Shown: positions 32,266 to 39,789 of the stretch, piece by piece
Layout: each line of letters starts with the position of its first letter
Position numbering within the stretch: the stretch's first letter is position 1
IMG/VR virus record: IMGVR_UViG_3300046616_000314
Coordinates: 350,616-414,615 of that record
Origin: a virus
Reading direction: 5' to 3' (one strand)
Length of the DNA stretch: 64,000 nucleotides
Position numbers and translations under genes: made by a program
The notes under the pieces: model-generated
What the model saw: the letters and a program-made list of their open reading frames with translations, nothing else
Told to the model about the DNA's origin: nothing
The model's database searches: none

Positions 32266-32412
32266 ATGGCTCTATTATTTGCAGTTCTGGTTCTTGCTGG
32301 CTTTGGTTTTTGGTGGTTGGCGACTTGGCCCGTCGCATACGCCGAGCGTATTGCTAAGGGTTTATTCTTTTTCGCAGCCCTTGTGTGGTTCTTTACTAAG
32401 GTAACGATTTAA
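32266..32412 (+). CDS. Plus-strand 48-residue membrane microprotein within the minus array
   Basis: ATG 32266 follows a strong AGGAGA ribosome site. Two hydrophobic segments, LLFAVLVLAGFGFWWLAT (3-20) and GLFFFAALVWFF (32-43), flank a short Arg/Lys-containing loop: a two-helix inner-membrane hairpin. Such proteins can be holins, antiholins or membrane-acting inhibitors. Opposite in strand to the array around it and bounded downstream by a perfect 12-bp inverted repeat, so it looks like a separate insertion. No good promoter recognised. Confidence 0.75.
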   Translation: MALLFAVLVLAGFGFWWLATWPVAYAERIAKGLFFFAALVWFFTKVTI

Positions 32413-32419
32413 TAATACT

Positions 32420-32457
32420 ATCGTCGTTCTCTTTCAATCCAGACGGAGAACGACGAT
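32420..32457. terminator. Hairpin between convergent genes
   Basis: ATCGTCGTTCTC (32420-32431) is exactly complementary to GAGAACGACGAT (32446-32457); the last base belongs to the stop codon of the minus-strand gene. Flanks are AT-rich but have no long T run, so termination strength in either direction is uncertain. Confidence 0.6.
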
Positions 32458-32708
32458 CACAACCATTTCATCTTAAACATTAGAGCATCTTCGTCTGATT
32501 TGAAATGTAATAAAATATCCGTCCAATGGGCTGATCCGCCGTTGGGTTCGACGCGGCATCGCCCGATCATTTTAATTTTTGGCAGGGTTATGTGTTTCTC
32601 ACACCATGGGCGGATATCATCAGCGATGAACGGTGTGCTAAGAGCTTTGAATCTCTTGTAGCAAAACCATTGGATCACATGATGATTTGAATGCACCGTT
32701 ATAATCAT
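32457..32708 (-). CDS. KW-tail family protein
   Basis: 83 residues from ATG 32708 (ATGA overlap); longer frames run inside the neighbour. Centre RPWCEKHITLPKIK, tail KSDEDALMFKMKWL. Confidence 0.85.
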   Translation of the reverse strand: MIITVHSNHHVIQWFCYKRFKALSTPFIADDIRPWCEKHITLPKIKMIGRCRVEPNGGSAHWTDILLHFKSDEDALMFKMKWL

Positions 32709-32968
32709 TGCCATTTCAACTTGAATAGAGTCGCGTCTTCTTCTGATTTGAAGAACACTTCGCATATCATATGATCTGACCTTCGGTTCTTTATAAAAGC
32801 ACAATCAACACTTACGTAACGATCTGCGCGTCTAAATTTGGGGAATTCCATCCCCTGTTCTTCCATCCAAGCTTCAACGTTGGGATGCCATTTGGCTTGG
32901 TCCGCAACCGAAGTCTTCTCCGGTGTGAACAGGAAAATATGCGAATACCAAATAACGTCTGTCTTCAT
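32705..32968 (-). CDS. KW-tail family protein
   Basis: 87 residues. Centre EAWMEEQGMEFPKF (Cys to Met), tail KSEEDATLFKLKWQ. Confidence 0.85.
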   Translation of the reverse strand: MKTDVIWYSHIFLFTPEKTSVADQAKWHPNVEAWMEEQGMEFPKFRRADRYVSVDCAFIKNRRSDHMICEVFFKSEEDATLFKLKWQ

Positions 32969-33240
32969 TGCCATTTCAATTTAAACAAAGCGGCATCTTC
33001 TTCGGATGCGAAGAATAGTTCATAGACAGCATGATTAGCCGCCTTACCATCCCTACCAGTAAGGGTTCGGATACGAGGCGAGCGTTTTATGAATGGAACG
33101 AACATTTCATTCGTTTTACACCATGCCAATGCTTCATCGGTAAGCTGTACTCTGAAATTCGAATCGTCGGCTTTACTACGGGTCCATTCGAAAATTTCGT
33201 TGGTCCAATAGATATCGGTTTGCCAGAATTCAGCTTTCAC
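32965..33240 (-). CDS. KW-tail family protein, GTG start
   Basis: 91 residues if begun at GTG 33240, which fits family length and overlaps the upstream gene by 11 bases; the longer frame from 33378 lies mostly inside that gene. Centre LAWCKTNEMFVPFI, tail ASEEDAALFKLKWQ. Confidence 0.75.
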   Translation of the reverse strand: MKAEFWQTDIYWTNEIFEWTRSKADDSNFRVQLTDEALAWCKTNEMFVPFIKRSPRIRTLTGRDGKAANHAVYELFFASEEDAALFKLKWQ

Positions 33241-33430
33241 TAGGCGAGGCGTCCTTGCCGATCCGAGCCTTGCCAGCCTGAACTTTCTTGCGTCCAGCTT
33301 GCGATAAGGCACCTTCGAATGTTTCGAAGCGTGACGGGACTTTCGCATTGGGATGTTGCCAGATGATCCACGAACCATCGGCTTGTTTCAGTTCAATGCG
33401 CCAGAGGCGTTCAACTTGATCGGTCATCAT
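33230..33430 (-). CDS. Small basic protein, not KW-tail
   Basis: 66 residues. N-terminal strands VERLWRIELKQADGSWIIWQ then a basic helix SQAGRKKVQAGKARIG. No KW tail. Could bind nucleic acid by charge. Preceded by a 30-base gap with a GAGAACG ribosome-site-like stretch, so translation probably starts afresh here. Confidence 0.65.
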   Translation of the reverse strand: MMTDQVERLWRIELKQADGSWIIWQHPNAKVPSRFETFEGALSQAGRKKVQAGKARIGKDASPSES

Positions 33431-33460
33431 CGTTCTCGAAACGTGGCTGATTCCGATATT

Positions 33461-33772
33461 TTACATCCATTTCAGCTTGAATGCAACGGCGGCATCTTCA
33501 CTGTCGAATTCAACTACGTATTCTACGTCAATGAAGCCTCCATCATCGACTTCAACCCGTCTAGCAAAACCCTTGGTGGCGCCATCCGAAGTAAATGCTT
33601 CCATAACTTCGGAACGAAAATTCCAATAACCATTGGCGAGTGTCCCTTGACACAATGACATTCCAAATTCTTGAATGCGACCGGGGTGGGTATAACGAGC
33701 GGCGGACAGCACGCGATTCAAGCCCAGTGGATCAATAAACGAGCGACGGAACCATGAAACGCGATATGTCAT
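33461..33772 (-). CDS. KW-tail family protein
   Basis: 103 residues from ATG 33772. N-terminus MTYRVSWFRRSF resembles 33769-34041 (MTHTLTWFRAVR) and 27171-27410 (VSWVRSI). WC absent: SEVMEAFTSDGATKG. Tail DSEDAAVAFKLKWM. Confidence 0.85.
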   Translation of the reverse strand: MTYRVSWFRRSFIDPLGLNRVLSAARYTHPGRIQEFGMSLCQGTLANGYWNFRSEVMEAFTSDGATKGFARRVEVDDGGFIDVEYVVEFDSEDAAVAFKLKWM

Positions 33773-34041
33773 AGCCACTTCAACTTGAATGCAACCATGT
33801 CTTCTTCAGTCTCAAAATCGACATCGTATCTTGCAAAATTTTGACCGGGGACACCAAGGCTTGCACGCATGGCAATTGCGCCGTCCATTTTGAATAGTTC
33901 TAAGACAACGGGACGAATCATCCATTCATCGCCAACGTCTTTACCCTTTGGGGATAAGCAAAGGGTATCTCCGAAGTATTCATAAATTCGTTGTGGTTGA
34001 TGGTCGCGAACGGCTCGAAACCATGTAAGTGTATGTGTCAT
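33769..34041 (-). CDS. KW-tail family protein
   Basis: 90 residues. QPQRIYEYFGDTL places it with the copies at 27.2-27.6 kb although 6 kb away. VLELFKMDGAIAMRA replaces WC. Tail ETEEDMVAFKLKWL. Confidence 0.85.
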   Translation of the reverse strand: MTHTLTWFRAVRDHQPQRIYEYFGDTLCLSPKGKDVGDEWMIRPVVLELFKMDGAIAMRASLGVPGQNFARYDVDFETEEDMVAFKLKWL

Positions 34042-34289
34042 AACCATTTCAGCTTAAATGCTACAGCGTCTTCATCGCACGCAAAATCAAGTGTTATCGC
34101 GATAACACTTCGATCATTATTTGCCCAAGCTGCATGAATAAACTTTATTTCTTTGAAATTAATATTCTTGAACGCCCATGTCTTAAAATCGTCAGACCAT
34201 ATAGGATTATGTCTCCCCGCGCCGTCTGTATCCAACCGGACGTAGATTTCTAGGACTTTGGGGTATGGAATATAAAATATGCTTGTCAT
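34038..34289 (-). CDS. KW-tail family protein
   Basis: 83 residues. Centre KTWAFKNINFKEIK (Cys to Phe), tail ACDEDAVAFKLKWL. Confidence 0.85.
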   Translation of the reverse strand: MTSIFYIPYPKVLEIYVRLDTDGAGRHNPIWSDDFKTWAFKNINFKEIKFIHAAWANNDRSVIAITLDFACDEDAVAFKLKWL

Positions 34290-34802
34290 AGCCATTTCAA
34301 CTTAAATGCAACCATGTCCTCTGGGGTAACAAAACACATATCCATTTCCGTAGTCTTCATACTATTATCGTTGAAGAATGCGGGCGGCGTGAGTTTGTGT
34401 TCTTCACACCATGCGACCATAGCAAGGCTGAGTTGTAGATACGATCCACCATGCCACATTATGGGATCGTATTTCCCCTTAGTTTGATATCGAACGGTGG
34501 CGCGAATTTTATTTTCTTCGATAAAACGTTTCGCTAGTTCAACACTATCAAATGTGAAGTCACATGAATATCGACTTTCTAGTAAACTTATCCTGTCTGG
34601 TGTGGTGATCGTATTCGGAGAACGCGACAGATCGCCATCGCAAAGACGTTTCGTTTTGATAACACCAGAACCGGCAGAGGTTCGTTATCTCGACTTCAGA
34701 GGGCGCACGGAAATGTGGGCGATAGATCAGACGCGCTTCTTCACGGGGTTTCTTGATTGTCCCCACACGGCGCCGAAAATTGTTTGCGAAAATTCCGATC
34801 AT
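34286..34802 (-). pseudogene. Double KW-tail gene broken by a frameshift
   Basis: From ATG 34802 (ATGA overlap) one frame runs MIGIFANNFRRRV... through FWCYQN and stops at 34560. The frame one base on, open from 34684, encodes RYSCDFTFDSVELAKRF (a worn inner tail), then MVAWCEEHKLTPPAF and the tail TPEDMVAFKLKWL, ending at 34286. Joined they give a normal two-unit member of about 170 residues. The shift most likely lies in the AAAA run at 34654-34657. It may be a real mutation, an assembly error or a programmed +1 shift. No start codon in the second frame gives a normal-length protein. Confidence 0.75.
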
Positions 34803-35059
34803 AGCCATTTCAGCCTAAAGAGTGTCGCGGCTTCCGTTGAAGTGAATATGAGACGCCAGTGAGGTTTCTTATCCAGGGATCGGAAGGCTTCGGTAACGTG
34901 CAATGCCGGGTGGTTGATACTATTTTTCATGCACCAAACTTTGACGGCGTAATTCATTGCGTAGTGGCTACCACCGAGACAATGGTATTCGCCGTGTCTA
35001 TTCAATAACACGATCTTATCGACTTGATCGGGTGTTATCTCAAAGCTCACGTAAGCCAC
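34799..35059 (-). CDS. KW-tail family protein
   Basis: 86 residues. Centre KVWCMKNSINHPAL, tail TSTEAATLFRLKWL. N-terminus ITPDQVDKIVLLN. One base after the upstream stop. Confidence 0.85.
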   Translation of the reverse strand: MAYVSFEITPDQVDKIVLLNRHGEYHCLGGSHYAMNYAVKVWCMKNSINHPALHVTEAFRSLDKKPHWRLIFTSTEAATLFRLKWL

Positions 35060-35060
35060 G

Positions 35061-35369
35061 TCACAACCATTTCAATTTGAAAGCGACTAGATCATCCTCG
35101 GTCTTGAAACCAATGAACCAATGATAACGTTCGCCATTCGGATAGGGCACACCGCCTCCATGGTGTGACAACAGAGGTTCTACCATATTTTGGTCGGAAC
35201 ACCATGCTATAATATCGTCGCGAATTCGTTCGCAGACCAAACCGATGCGTTGACGACAGCCATTCTCATCTTGCCAAGCTATATCATCCCACTTCCAATA
35301 ACTCACGGGATGATTGAAACGAGAATCAACTTCAGTCAATTCTTCGCCAGAATAAAATTTCAAAACCAT
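35061..35369 (-). CDS. KW-tail family protein
   Basis: 102 residues. The ATGA junction is TTGA here, so either ATG 35369 (10-base overlap) or TTG 35363. Centre IAWCSDQNMVEPLL, tail KTEDDLVAFKLKWL; long N-terminal region. Confidence 0.8.
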   Translation of the reverse strand: MVLKFYSGEELTEVDSRFNHPVSYWKWDDIAWQDENGCRQRIGLVCERIRDDIIAWCSDQNMVEPLLSHHGGGVPYPNGERYHWFIGFKTEDDLVAFKLKWL

Positions 35370-35587
35370 TTCAATTTGAAAAGAGTTGCATGAGTTTCAT
35401 CCGCAAATTCGAATCCATAATGACCTAAGTAATTCACCGAGTTAGGATTTATGTCATTGATCTTAAGCCATTGTGCAAATGGTTCAGCCCATGTGTAATT
35501 ATAAGACGGCGGCTCGTAATGGAAAATATCATTCAAATTAAGAGAATAACTAGCGGCGACTTTATACGTATTGTTCGTCAAAACCAT
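35360..35587 (-). CDS. KW-tail family protein
   Basis: 75 residues. Centre AQWLKINDINPNSV, tail ADETHATLFKLKWF. Same TTGA junction as its neighbour; ends in KWF like the next upstream copy, marking a local duplication. Confidence 0.8.
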   Translation of the reverse strand: MVLTNNTYKVAASYSLNLNDIFHYEPPSYNYTWAEPFAQWLKINDINPNSVNYLGHYGFEFADETHATLFKLKWF

Positions 35588-35865
35588 TTCAGTTTAAAAA
35601 GGGTTGCTGCGGTTTCTGATGGGAAGTCCAGCGTCATCCATGATGGACAACCATCCGAATGTCTTTTTTCAATATCGAGCATTCCACAAGACTGAAAAAA
35701 CACGTTGGACGAATCAAGGTTATTGAATCTGAACCACTCGACTACATGATCTGCCCAAATAGGCACAAATACCCCAGGATCGGTTTCTTGAATCCCACGG
35801 TACAGTTTGCGCATATTCGCTAGGTCAAGATAGCCGGTGATTCTATACACTGGTTGGTTCAGCAA
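35578..35865 (-). CDS. KW-tail family protein, first of minus array
   Basis: 95 residues. Centre VEWFRFNNLDSSNV, tail PSETAATLFKLKWF. Overlaps the non-family gene upstream by 23 bases. Most upstream copy of the block, so the array is read through from the gp47/methyltransferase operon unless an unseen promoter exists. Confidence 0.8.
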   Translation of the reverse strand: MLNQPVYRITGYLDLANMRKLYRGIQETDPGVFVPIWADHVVEWFRFNNLDSSNVFFQSCGMLDIEKRHSDGCPSWMTLDFPSETAATLFKLKWF

Positions 35866-36025
35866 TCAGACCAAGGATTTTAGCGGGGAAATCTTTGGTG
35901 TTCCACATATGCTCAGTACCGCAAGTGGTCCAGCAATCACCATCCCAGTTGGCGACCATCATTTCAGGATACTTGGAGTCAGGACCCCAAATAACCCAAT
36001 AATAACCCTCTACGTACTTTGCCAT
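35843..36025 (-). CDS. Small Trp-rich protein
   Basis: 60 residues, YYWVIWGPDSKYPEMMVANW then a Cys pair (DGDCWTTCGTE). Five Trp in 60 residues suggest a compact beta domain. Sits between gp47 and the array. The pattern recalls small phage proteins that start with a YYWV strand, but I cannot name the family. Confidence 0.65.
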   Translation of the reverse strand: MAKYVEGYYWVIWGPDSKYPEMMVANWDGDCWTTCGTEHMWNTKDFPAKILGLIAEPTSV

Positions 36026-36034
36026 ATCTAGTCC

Positions 36035-37093
36035 TTAGAAGTTCGGCAGGCTCTTGTAGATTTCCACCAACTTGTCGGGCTTCAGACCGATGCTTGTCAC
36101 CGACTTCAAACCTTCGACCACGATCTGATCCACCGATTGGAACACCACTTCCCCGCCGAAGTCCTGATTGGCTTCTTGCTTCGTCTGGTGCGCCAGTTCG
36201 ACTTTTCGTAAACCATAGTCGTTGACGAATTTATCCTTGATATATTGGGCTTCTTCCCAGGTGATGTCAAGGTCGATGAACACACGAGCCGTCATCTTCT
36301 GCTTAAGCATACGGTTAGCAGAGGCGGGATCAATCAGTTCCGACAGCTTCATATTGCTGAACAACGGTTGGTCGTCCCAAGCCTTGAAGAAAGGTTCCTT
36401 ACCCCATTCAAGGAACATCATGCCGCGATCAGTGTCACCAGCATCAGCGAAGTTATACGGGAACTGATTGCCGATATAGACAACCTTGTCCTTTGCTTGA
36501 CGGAAGTGGAAGTGACCCGAGAACACGTATTCAATACCGGGAGCATCCTTGATATCATCCGATGTAATGCCCGAACCATGGGTAGGCATTTCGATCTTGG
36601 CGTTCATTAGGAAGCCAGGAAGTTCCAAGTGCCCAAAGACATAGCGCGACTTCAGCGACTTAAGTGTCTTATACTCATCGCCAACCAGCCAGGGGAGGAT
36701 GGTGATCGCGTTCTTGCCTTCACCAAATGTGGTTGGCTTAATGATGGGCGTGATGTTCTTGATATGGCGCGACCACGACGTTGACGACACGTCTCGCTTG
36801 TCACGGTAATAAAGGTCATGGTTGCCGGTGATAGCGTACACATTGTCGAATTCCTCCGACAGCCGTTCCAGACCACGCAACGAATAGTCCATGGTCGAGA
36901 CATTCAGGCTGAACCGATTGTCGTGCCAATCACCACCTAGAACGATGGTATCGGCACCCCAGGTTTTGGCTTGATCGATAAACCATTCCAAGAAATCCAG
37001 ATTGTCTTGGTTGGCTTGATGGCTATTGCCTGACCGACCATAGTGTTGATCGGTAAACATTGCGAGTTTTTTAAAAGGGGGAGTCGCGCTCAT
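36035..37093 (-). CDS. 47: Recombination endonuclease subunit gp47 (SbcD/Mre11-like)
   Basis: Metallophosphoesterase subunit of the gp46/gp47 nuclease. 352 residues from ATG 37093; the longer frame begins inside the upstream gene. Two-metal site motifs are complete: D15-x-H17 (TDQHYG), GGD 53-55, GNHD 90-93, FGHLELPG and SGHFHFRQ. These hold the manganese ions that cut DNA ends. Separated from gp46 by the entire KW-tail array and the 3-11 kb cluster. Confidence 0.93.
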   Translation of the reverse strand: MSATPPFKKLAMFTDQHYGRSGNSHQANQDNLDFLEWFIDQAKTWGADTIVLGGDWHDNRFSLNVSTMDYSLRGLERLSEEFDNVYAITGNHDLYYRDKRDVSSTSWSRHIKNITPIIKPTTFGEGKNAITILPWLVGDEYKTLKSLKSRYVFGHLELPGFLMNAKIEMPTHGSGITSDDIKDAPGIEYVFSGHFHFRQAKDKVVYIGNQFPYNFADAGDTDRGMMFLEWGKEPFFKAWDDQPLFSNMKLSELIDPASANRMLKQKMTARVFIDLDITWEEAQYIKDKFVNDYGLRKVELAHQTKQEANQDFGGEVVFQSVDQIVVEGLKSVTSIGLKPDKLVEIYKSLPNF

Positions 37094-37094
37094 A

Positions 37095-37541
37095 CTATTT
37101 CCAAATACATAAAATACAATAACCTTCCGACAGGTAATATCCACGCTCTAGTAAAGCAGTAATCGCCGGATGTTCAGAGAGATAACCTTTGGCTGCATCA
37201 TCAGAGATTGCCGCCATCAACGCAGGTACGTCATCGGGGCTTTCAATGAATGAGAAAATTTCAGGTTCGTCCGTTACTAATTTAACCATAATATCATGGT
37301 CGAGCACCGGATCGCCATATTTTGTTAACCGCATTATCCGATGTTTGTGTTCGGCAGGAATGTTGTAGCCAACAATCGCCCCGTCCTCATGGCGCAATAG
37401 ATCGGCGTTGCGTTCCAACTCTCGTATCAGCATGTCAACATGACCCGCTGCGCTACTGGATAGAACCTGCAAATCTTGCCAAGATGCTTTACCGAACACG
37501 CTGATCAGAGATACGAGGGTTTTGACGACTCTACTGGTCAC
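37095..37541 (-). CDS. Hypothetical protein
   Basis: 148 residues. N-terminal half (TLVSLISVFGKASWQDLQVL) could be a helix-turn-helix-like bundle followed by RELERNADLLRHEDGAIVGY, which resembles winged-helix wings. C-terminus ends in CILCIWK. Overlaps the methyltransferase stop by 11 bases and ends one base before gp47. Not recognised. Confidence 0.7.
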   Translation of the reverse strand: MTSRVVKTLVSLISVFGKASWQDLQVLSSSAAGHVDMLIRELERNADLLRHEDGAIVGYNIPAEHKHRIMRLTKYGDPVLDHDIMVKLVTDEPEIFSFIESPDDVPALMAAISDDAAKGYLSEHPAITALLERGYYLSEGYCILCIWK

Positions 37542-38457
37542 GCAACACCTTCAGCATTTGTTGTGCGACAGCACGAATCATCGGCACGGGAACCGAGTTA
37601 CCCGTTTGCTTCTTGATCGCCGAATAGGGCACAACGATCTTATAATCAGCCGGGAAACCCTGTAGGTTCAATAGTTCCCGAGACGATGGGCGACGAGTGC
37701 CGTTGACCAAGATGTAATTGTAAGAAGCCGTAGCTCTCAGAGCCACCGAATACGGCAGGACTGAGATATTTCCGCTCTTATTCTCGTGCCAGATGGACGG
37801 ATAGAACGGAACAGACTTCAAACGTGCGCTACGCTTGGCTAGAATGTGCTCAGAAGCCTTTAAAGAGGGATCATGGTCCGCACCAGCCTCTAGGACCGTT
37901 TCAAGCCCTGGTGGGCTTCCTAGGGGCTCTGGGAAGGCAAAGGGCACGTCATCTTTGAAGCCGACGATGATTGTACGCTCACGTTTCTGCGCACACCCGA
38001 AGTCCAGGGCGTTTAGAACGGTCGAATGGACGTGGTAGCCGAGCCCTTGGAGGGTTTGTTCGATAACCGCGAACGTCTTGCCGCCATCGTGCGTCTTGAG
38101 GTTCTTGACGTTCTCTAGGAGGAAGGCTTTGGGCTGTTTTTCTTGGATGATGCGGGCGACATCGAAAAACAATGTGCCACGGGTATCATTGAAGCCCAAC
38201 ATCTTCCCGGCGCCTGAGAAGGCTTGACACGGGAAGCCGCCAACGAGAATATCGTGATCGGGGATTGTCTTTTCGTCAATCTGCGTGATGTCGCCATGGG
38301 GCTTGTCACCGAAGTTGGCTTCGTAGGTTTTTTGTGCGGCAGCATCCCATTCGGATGTAAAGACGCACTCACCACCTAGTTCTTGAAAGGGGATACGAAT
38401 GCCCCCGATGCCTGCGAATAGATCAATGAATTTAAAATCGTTCCAATTGCTTGACAT
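37531..38457 (-). CDS. DNA (cytosine-5) methyltransferase
   Basis: Transfers a methyl group from S-adenosylmethionine to C5 of cytosine in a short target. 308 residues with all main motifs in order: I FAGIGG (14-19), IV PCQ with catalytic Cys77, VI ENV (about 118-120), VIII QKRERT (about 159), target region with SIWHENKSGNISVLPYS, IX RELLNLQGFP, X GNSVPVP. It probably protects phage DNA from host restriction, or from the phage's own HaeIII-like enzyme at 55.9 kb; the target site cannot be read off. Confidence 0.92.
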   Translation of the reverse strand: MSSNWNDFKFIDLFAGIGGIRIPFQELGGECVFTSEWDAAAQKTYEANFGDKPHGDITQIDEKTIPDHDILVGGFPCQAFSGAGKMLGFNDTRGTLFFDVARIIQEKQPKAFLLENVKNLKTHDGGKTFAVIEQTLQGLGYHVHSTVLNALDFGCAQKRERTIIVGFKDDVPFAFPEPLGSPPGLETVLEAGADHDPSLKASEHILAKRSARLKSVPFYPSIWHENKSGNISVLPYSVALRATASYNYILVNGTRRPSSRELLNLQGFPADYKIVVPYSAIKKQTGNSVPVPMIRAVAQQMLKVLRDQ

Positions 38458-38478
38458 ATACTGAGTTTCTATTAGTAT
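38451..38478 (+). promoter_or_regulatory. Sigma70-like promoter, divergent region
   Basis: TTGACA (38451-38456), 16 bases, TAGTAT (38473-38478) on the plus strand, overlapping the start of the C5 methyltransferase on the other strand. Drives the 38.6-40.2 kb group. On the minus strand TTGCAG lies 17 bases from TTAATA within 38500-38535, a weaker candidate for the methyltransferase. Confidence 0.55.
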
Positions 38479-38555
38479 AAAAATGTATCACTATGAATGA
38501 CCTGATATTAACGTAAATGGGTCGTTAACTGCAATATTTTTCGGGATTAACGCGC

Positions 38556-38909
38556 GTGGATAAAGCCGATTACGATAAGTTGCTACAGCGCGCGATTGCC
38601 GAAACGGGGTTCATCGATCATGTCCATTGTCGCCACGCGACCGAGCGCATGGCAATTGAATTGCTCACGTCATACATAGAAGAGAAATTCGGGTTGACGT
38701 ATTTCCTCGAAATTCCGTACACATTCAGCGACCGGACTTATGGTGTTAATTTTGCCACCCGGTTTGAAAAATACATCAATCGTCCTGCCCGGCTTCAAGG
38801 GCGTTGGATGTATACCCCGATCCAGAAATCCCCCTTTAGTCGAACCGAGGCTCATTTGTTTTCTTTCGAGAACGAAGAAGATATGGTTCTTTTCAAGATG
38901 GTGTGGTGA
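38556..38909 (+). CDS. KW-tail family protein, VW subtype
   Basis: 117 residues from GTG 38556. Supported as start by alignment with the next gene: DKADYDKLLQRAIAETGFIDH and TDEEFDDLMYRARSSGFINH. Tail ENEEDMVLFKMVW, with Val before Trp and no residue after. No WC centre. About 60 bases of leader after the promoter. Confidence 0.8.
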   Translation: MDKADYDKLLQRAIAETGFIDHVHCRHATERMAIELLTSYIEEKFGLTYFLEIPYTFSDRTYGVNFATRFEKYINRPARLQGRWMYTPIQKSPFSRTEAHLFSFENEEDMVLFKMVW

Positions 38910-39268
38910 TGGGTCGTATGACTGACGAAGAATTTGACGACCTGATGTACAGAGCCCGAAGCTCTGGCTTTATCAATCATTATACCAAGAATAGGACTGC
39001 TATTCCGCTTAGGAATGTTGAGAAAGAAGAGATTGCTCTTACTAAGGCGTATGAATTCACACACTTTATTGTGATTCCATACGAGCATGATCCGTCGTTC
39101 AATTTCTTAAATCGATTTGCGCGTTATATTGATCGCCTAAGTCGCATTGAAGATGCGTGGACTTTTGGTCCCATTATACGAGACGGCGCGATCCAAGGGA
39201 TTGCCATCGCTCATTTGTTTGCCTTCCGTAGTGAGGAAGACATGATTCAATTCAGGTTGGTGTGGTGA
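38909..39268 (+). CDS. KW-tail family protein, VW subtype
   Basis: 119 residues from ATG 38909 (TGATG overlap). Tail RSEEDMIQFRLVW. Paralog of its neighbour along the full length, including YxHxxxFxFxxRFxRYIxR in the middle. Confidence 0.85.
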   Translation: MGRMTDEEFDDLMYRARSSGFINHYTKNRTAIPLRNVEKEEIALTKAYEFTHFIVIPYEHDPSFNFLNRFARYIDRLSRIEDAWTFGPIIRDGAIQGIAIAHLFAFRSEEDMIQFRLVW

Positions 39269-39543
39269 TGCTGATATTCATTGACGAAACCAAACCTTTC
39301 TGGGAAGGGCTAGAAAACGATGCAGCCGAAGACGAAGAAGGCTCGTACCCTTGGTTGAAGCCAGATGTTGAATCTTGGATGAAAGCCAAAGGCATTCCTG
39401 TCGAATGGTTCAGTAAAGGCTTAAATTTTTGGTGGGCATTGAAATTCGGCAATGACGAAGACGCCATGCTTTTCAAATTGACTTATCCTATCGGAACATA
39501 TTTTGAAAATGATCCGCGCCACAAAGCGGATTGGGACCGTTAA
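39268..39543 (+). CDS. KW-tail-related protein, YP subtype
   Basis: 91 residues from ATG 39268. MLIFIDETKPFW start, ESWMKAKGIPVEWF centre, then NDEDAMLFKLTYPIGTYFEND: the tail is not terminal but continues about 20 residues. One of four YP-subtype copies in the window. Confidence 0.85.
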   Translation: MLIFIDETKPFWEGLENDAAEDEEGSYPWLKPDVESWMKAKGIPVEWFSKGLNFWWALKFGNDEDAMLFKLTYPIGTYFENDPRHKADWDR

Positions 39544-39785
39544 TGCTACTCTTCGTAGACAACGGCGAGCTTGGCGAATGGACAGAGCCAAACCAGCAGG
39601 TTCCAAATTTCGCGCCTCATGTTTCAGCATGGATGACATCGGTGGACATCCATGATGTCGAATGGCTAGACAAAGGACCGGACTTCCTTTGGGCTCTCGT
39701 TTTCAAGAACGATGAGGATGCCATCATGTTCAAGATGCGCTATCCTGATCACACCTTTTTCGAAGACCATGAATTTAAATGGTAA
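39543..39785 (+). CDS. KW-tail-related protein, YP subtype
   Basis: 80 residues. MLLFVDNGELGEW, VSAWMTSVDIHDVEW, NDEDAIMFKMRYPDHTFFED. TAATG overlap. Shares WLDKGPDFLWAL with the next gene (WFDKGPAYLWAV). Confidence 0.85.
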   Translation: MLLFVDNGELGEWTEPNQQVPNFAPHVSAWMTSVDIHDVEWLDKGPDFLWALVFKNDEDAIMFKMRYPDHTFFEDHEFKW

Positions 39786-39789
39786 CGCA

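Larger units (their letters stand above)
18693..35865 (-). repeat. Minus-strand KW-tail gene array (about 60 copies)
   Basis: Reads from 35.9 down to 18.7 kb. Junction DNA on the plus strand appears as CATAGCCATTTCAACTTGAA-like words every 220-290 bases. Most copies carry WCxxNxIxxP in the centre rather than LGYYP and lack the GWY box. Interrupted by a CPIC microprotein (23218-23373), a plus-strand membrane microprotein (32266-32412), one non-family gene (33230-33430) and one frameshifted copy. Only one internal promoter candidate seen (28724-28751). Confidence 0.9.

Noticed and set aside
34497-34862. 121-codon plus-strand frame over the frameshifted gene
   Set aside because: It has no ribosome site and is opposite to two frames with clear family motifs; it ends in sequence that is the complement of a KW tail.
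18693-35865. CRISPR-like or noncoding repeat array
   Set aside because: Short repeats recur every 220-290 bases, but they always coincide with the codons for the KW tail and the next start, and the spacers are open reading frames.
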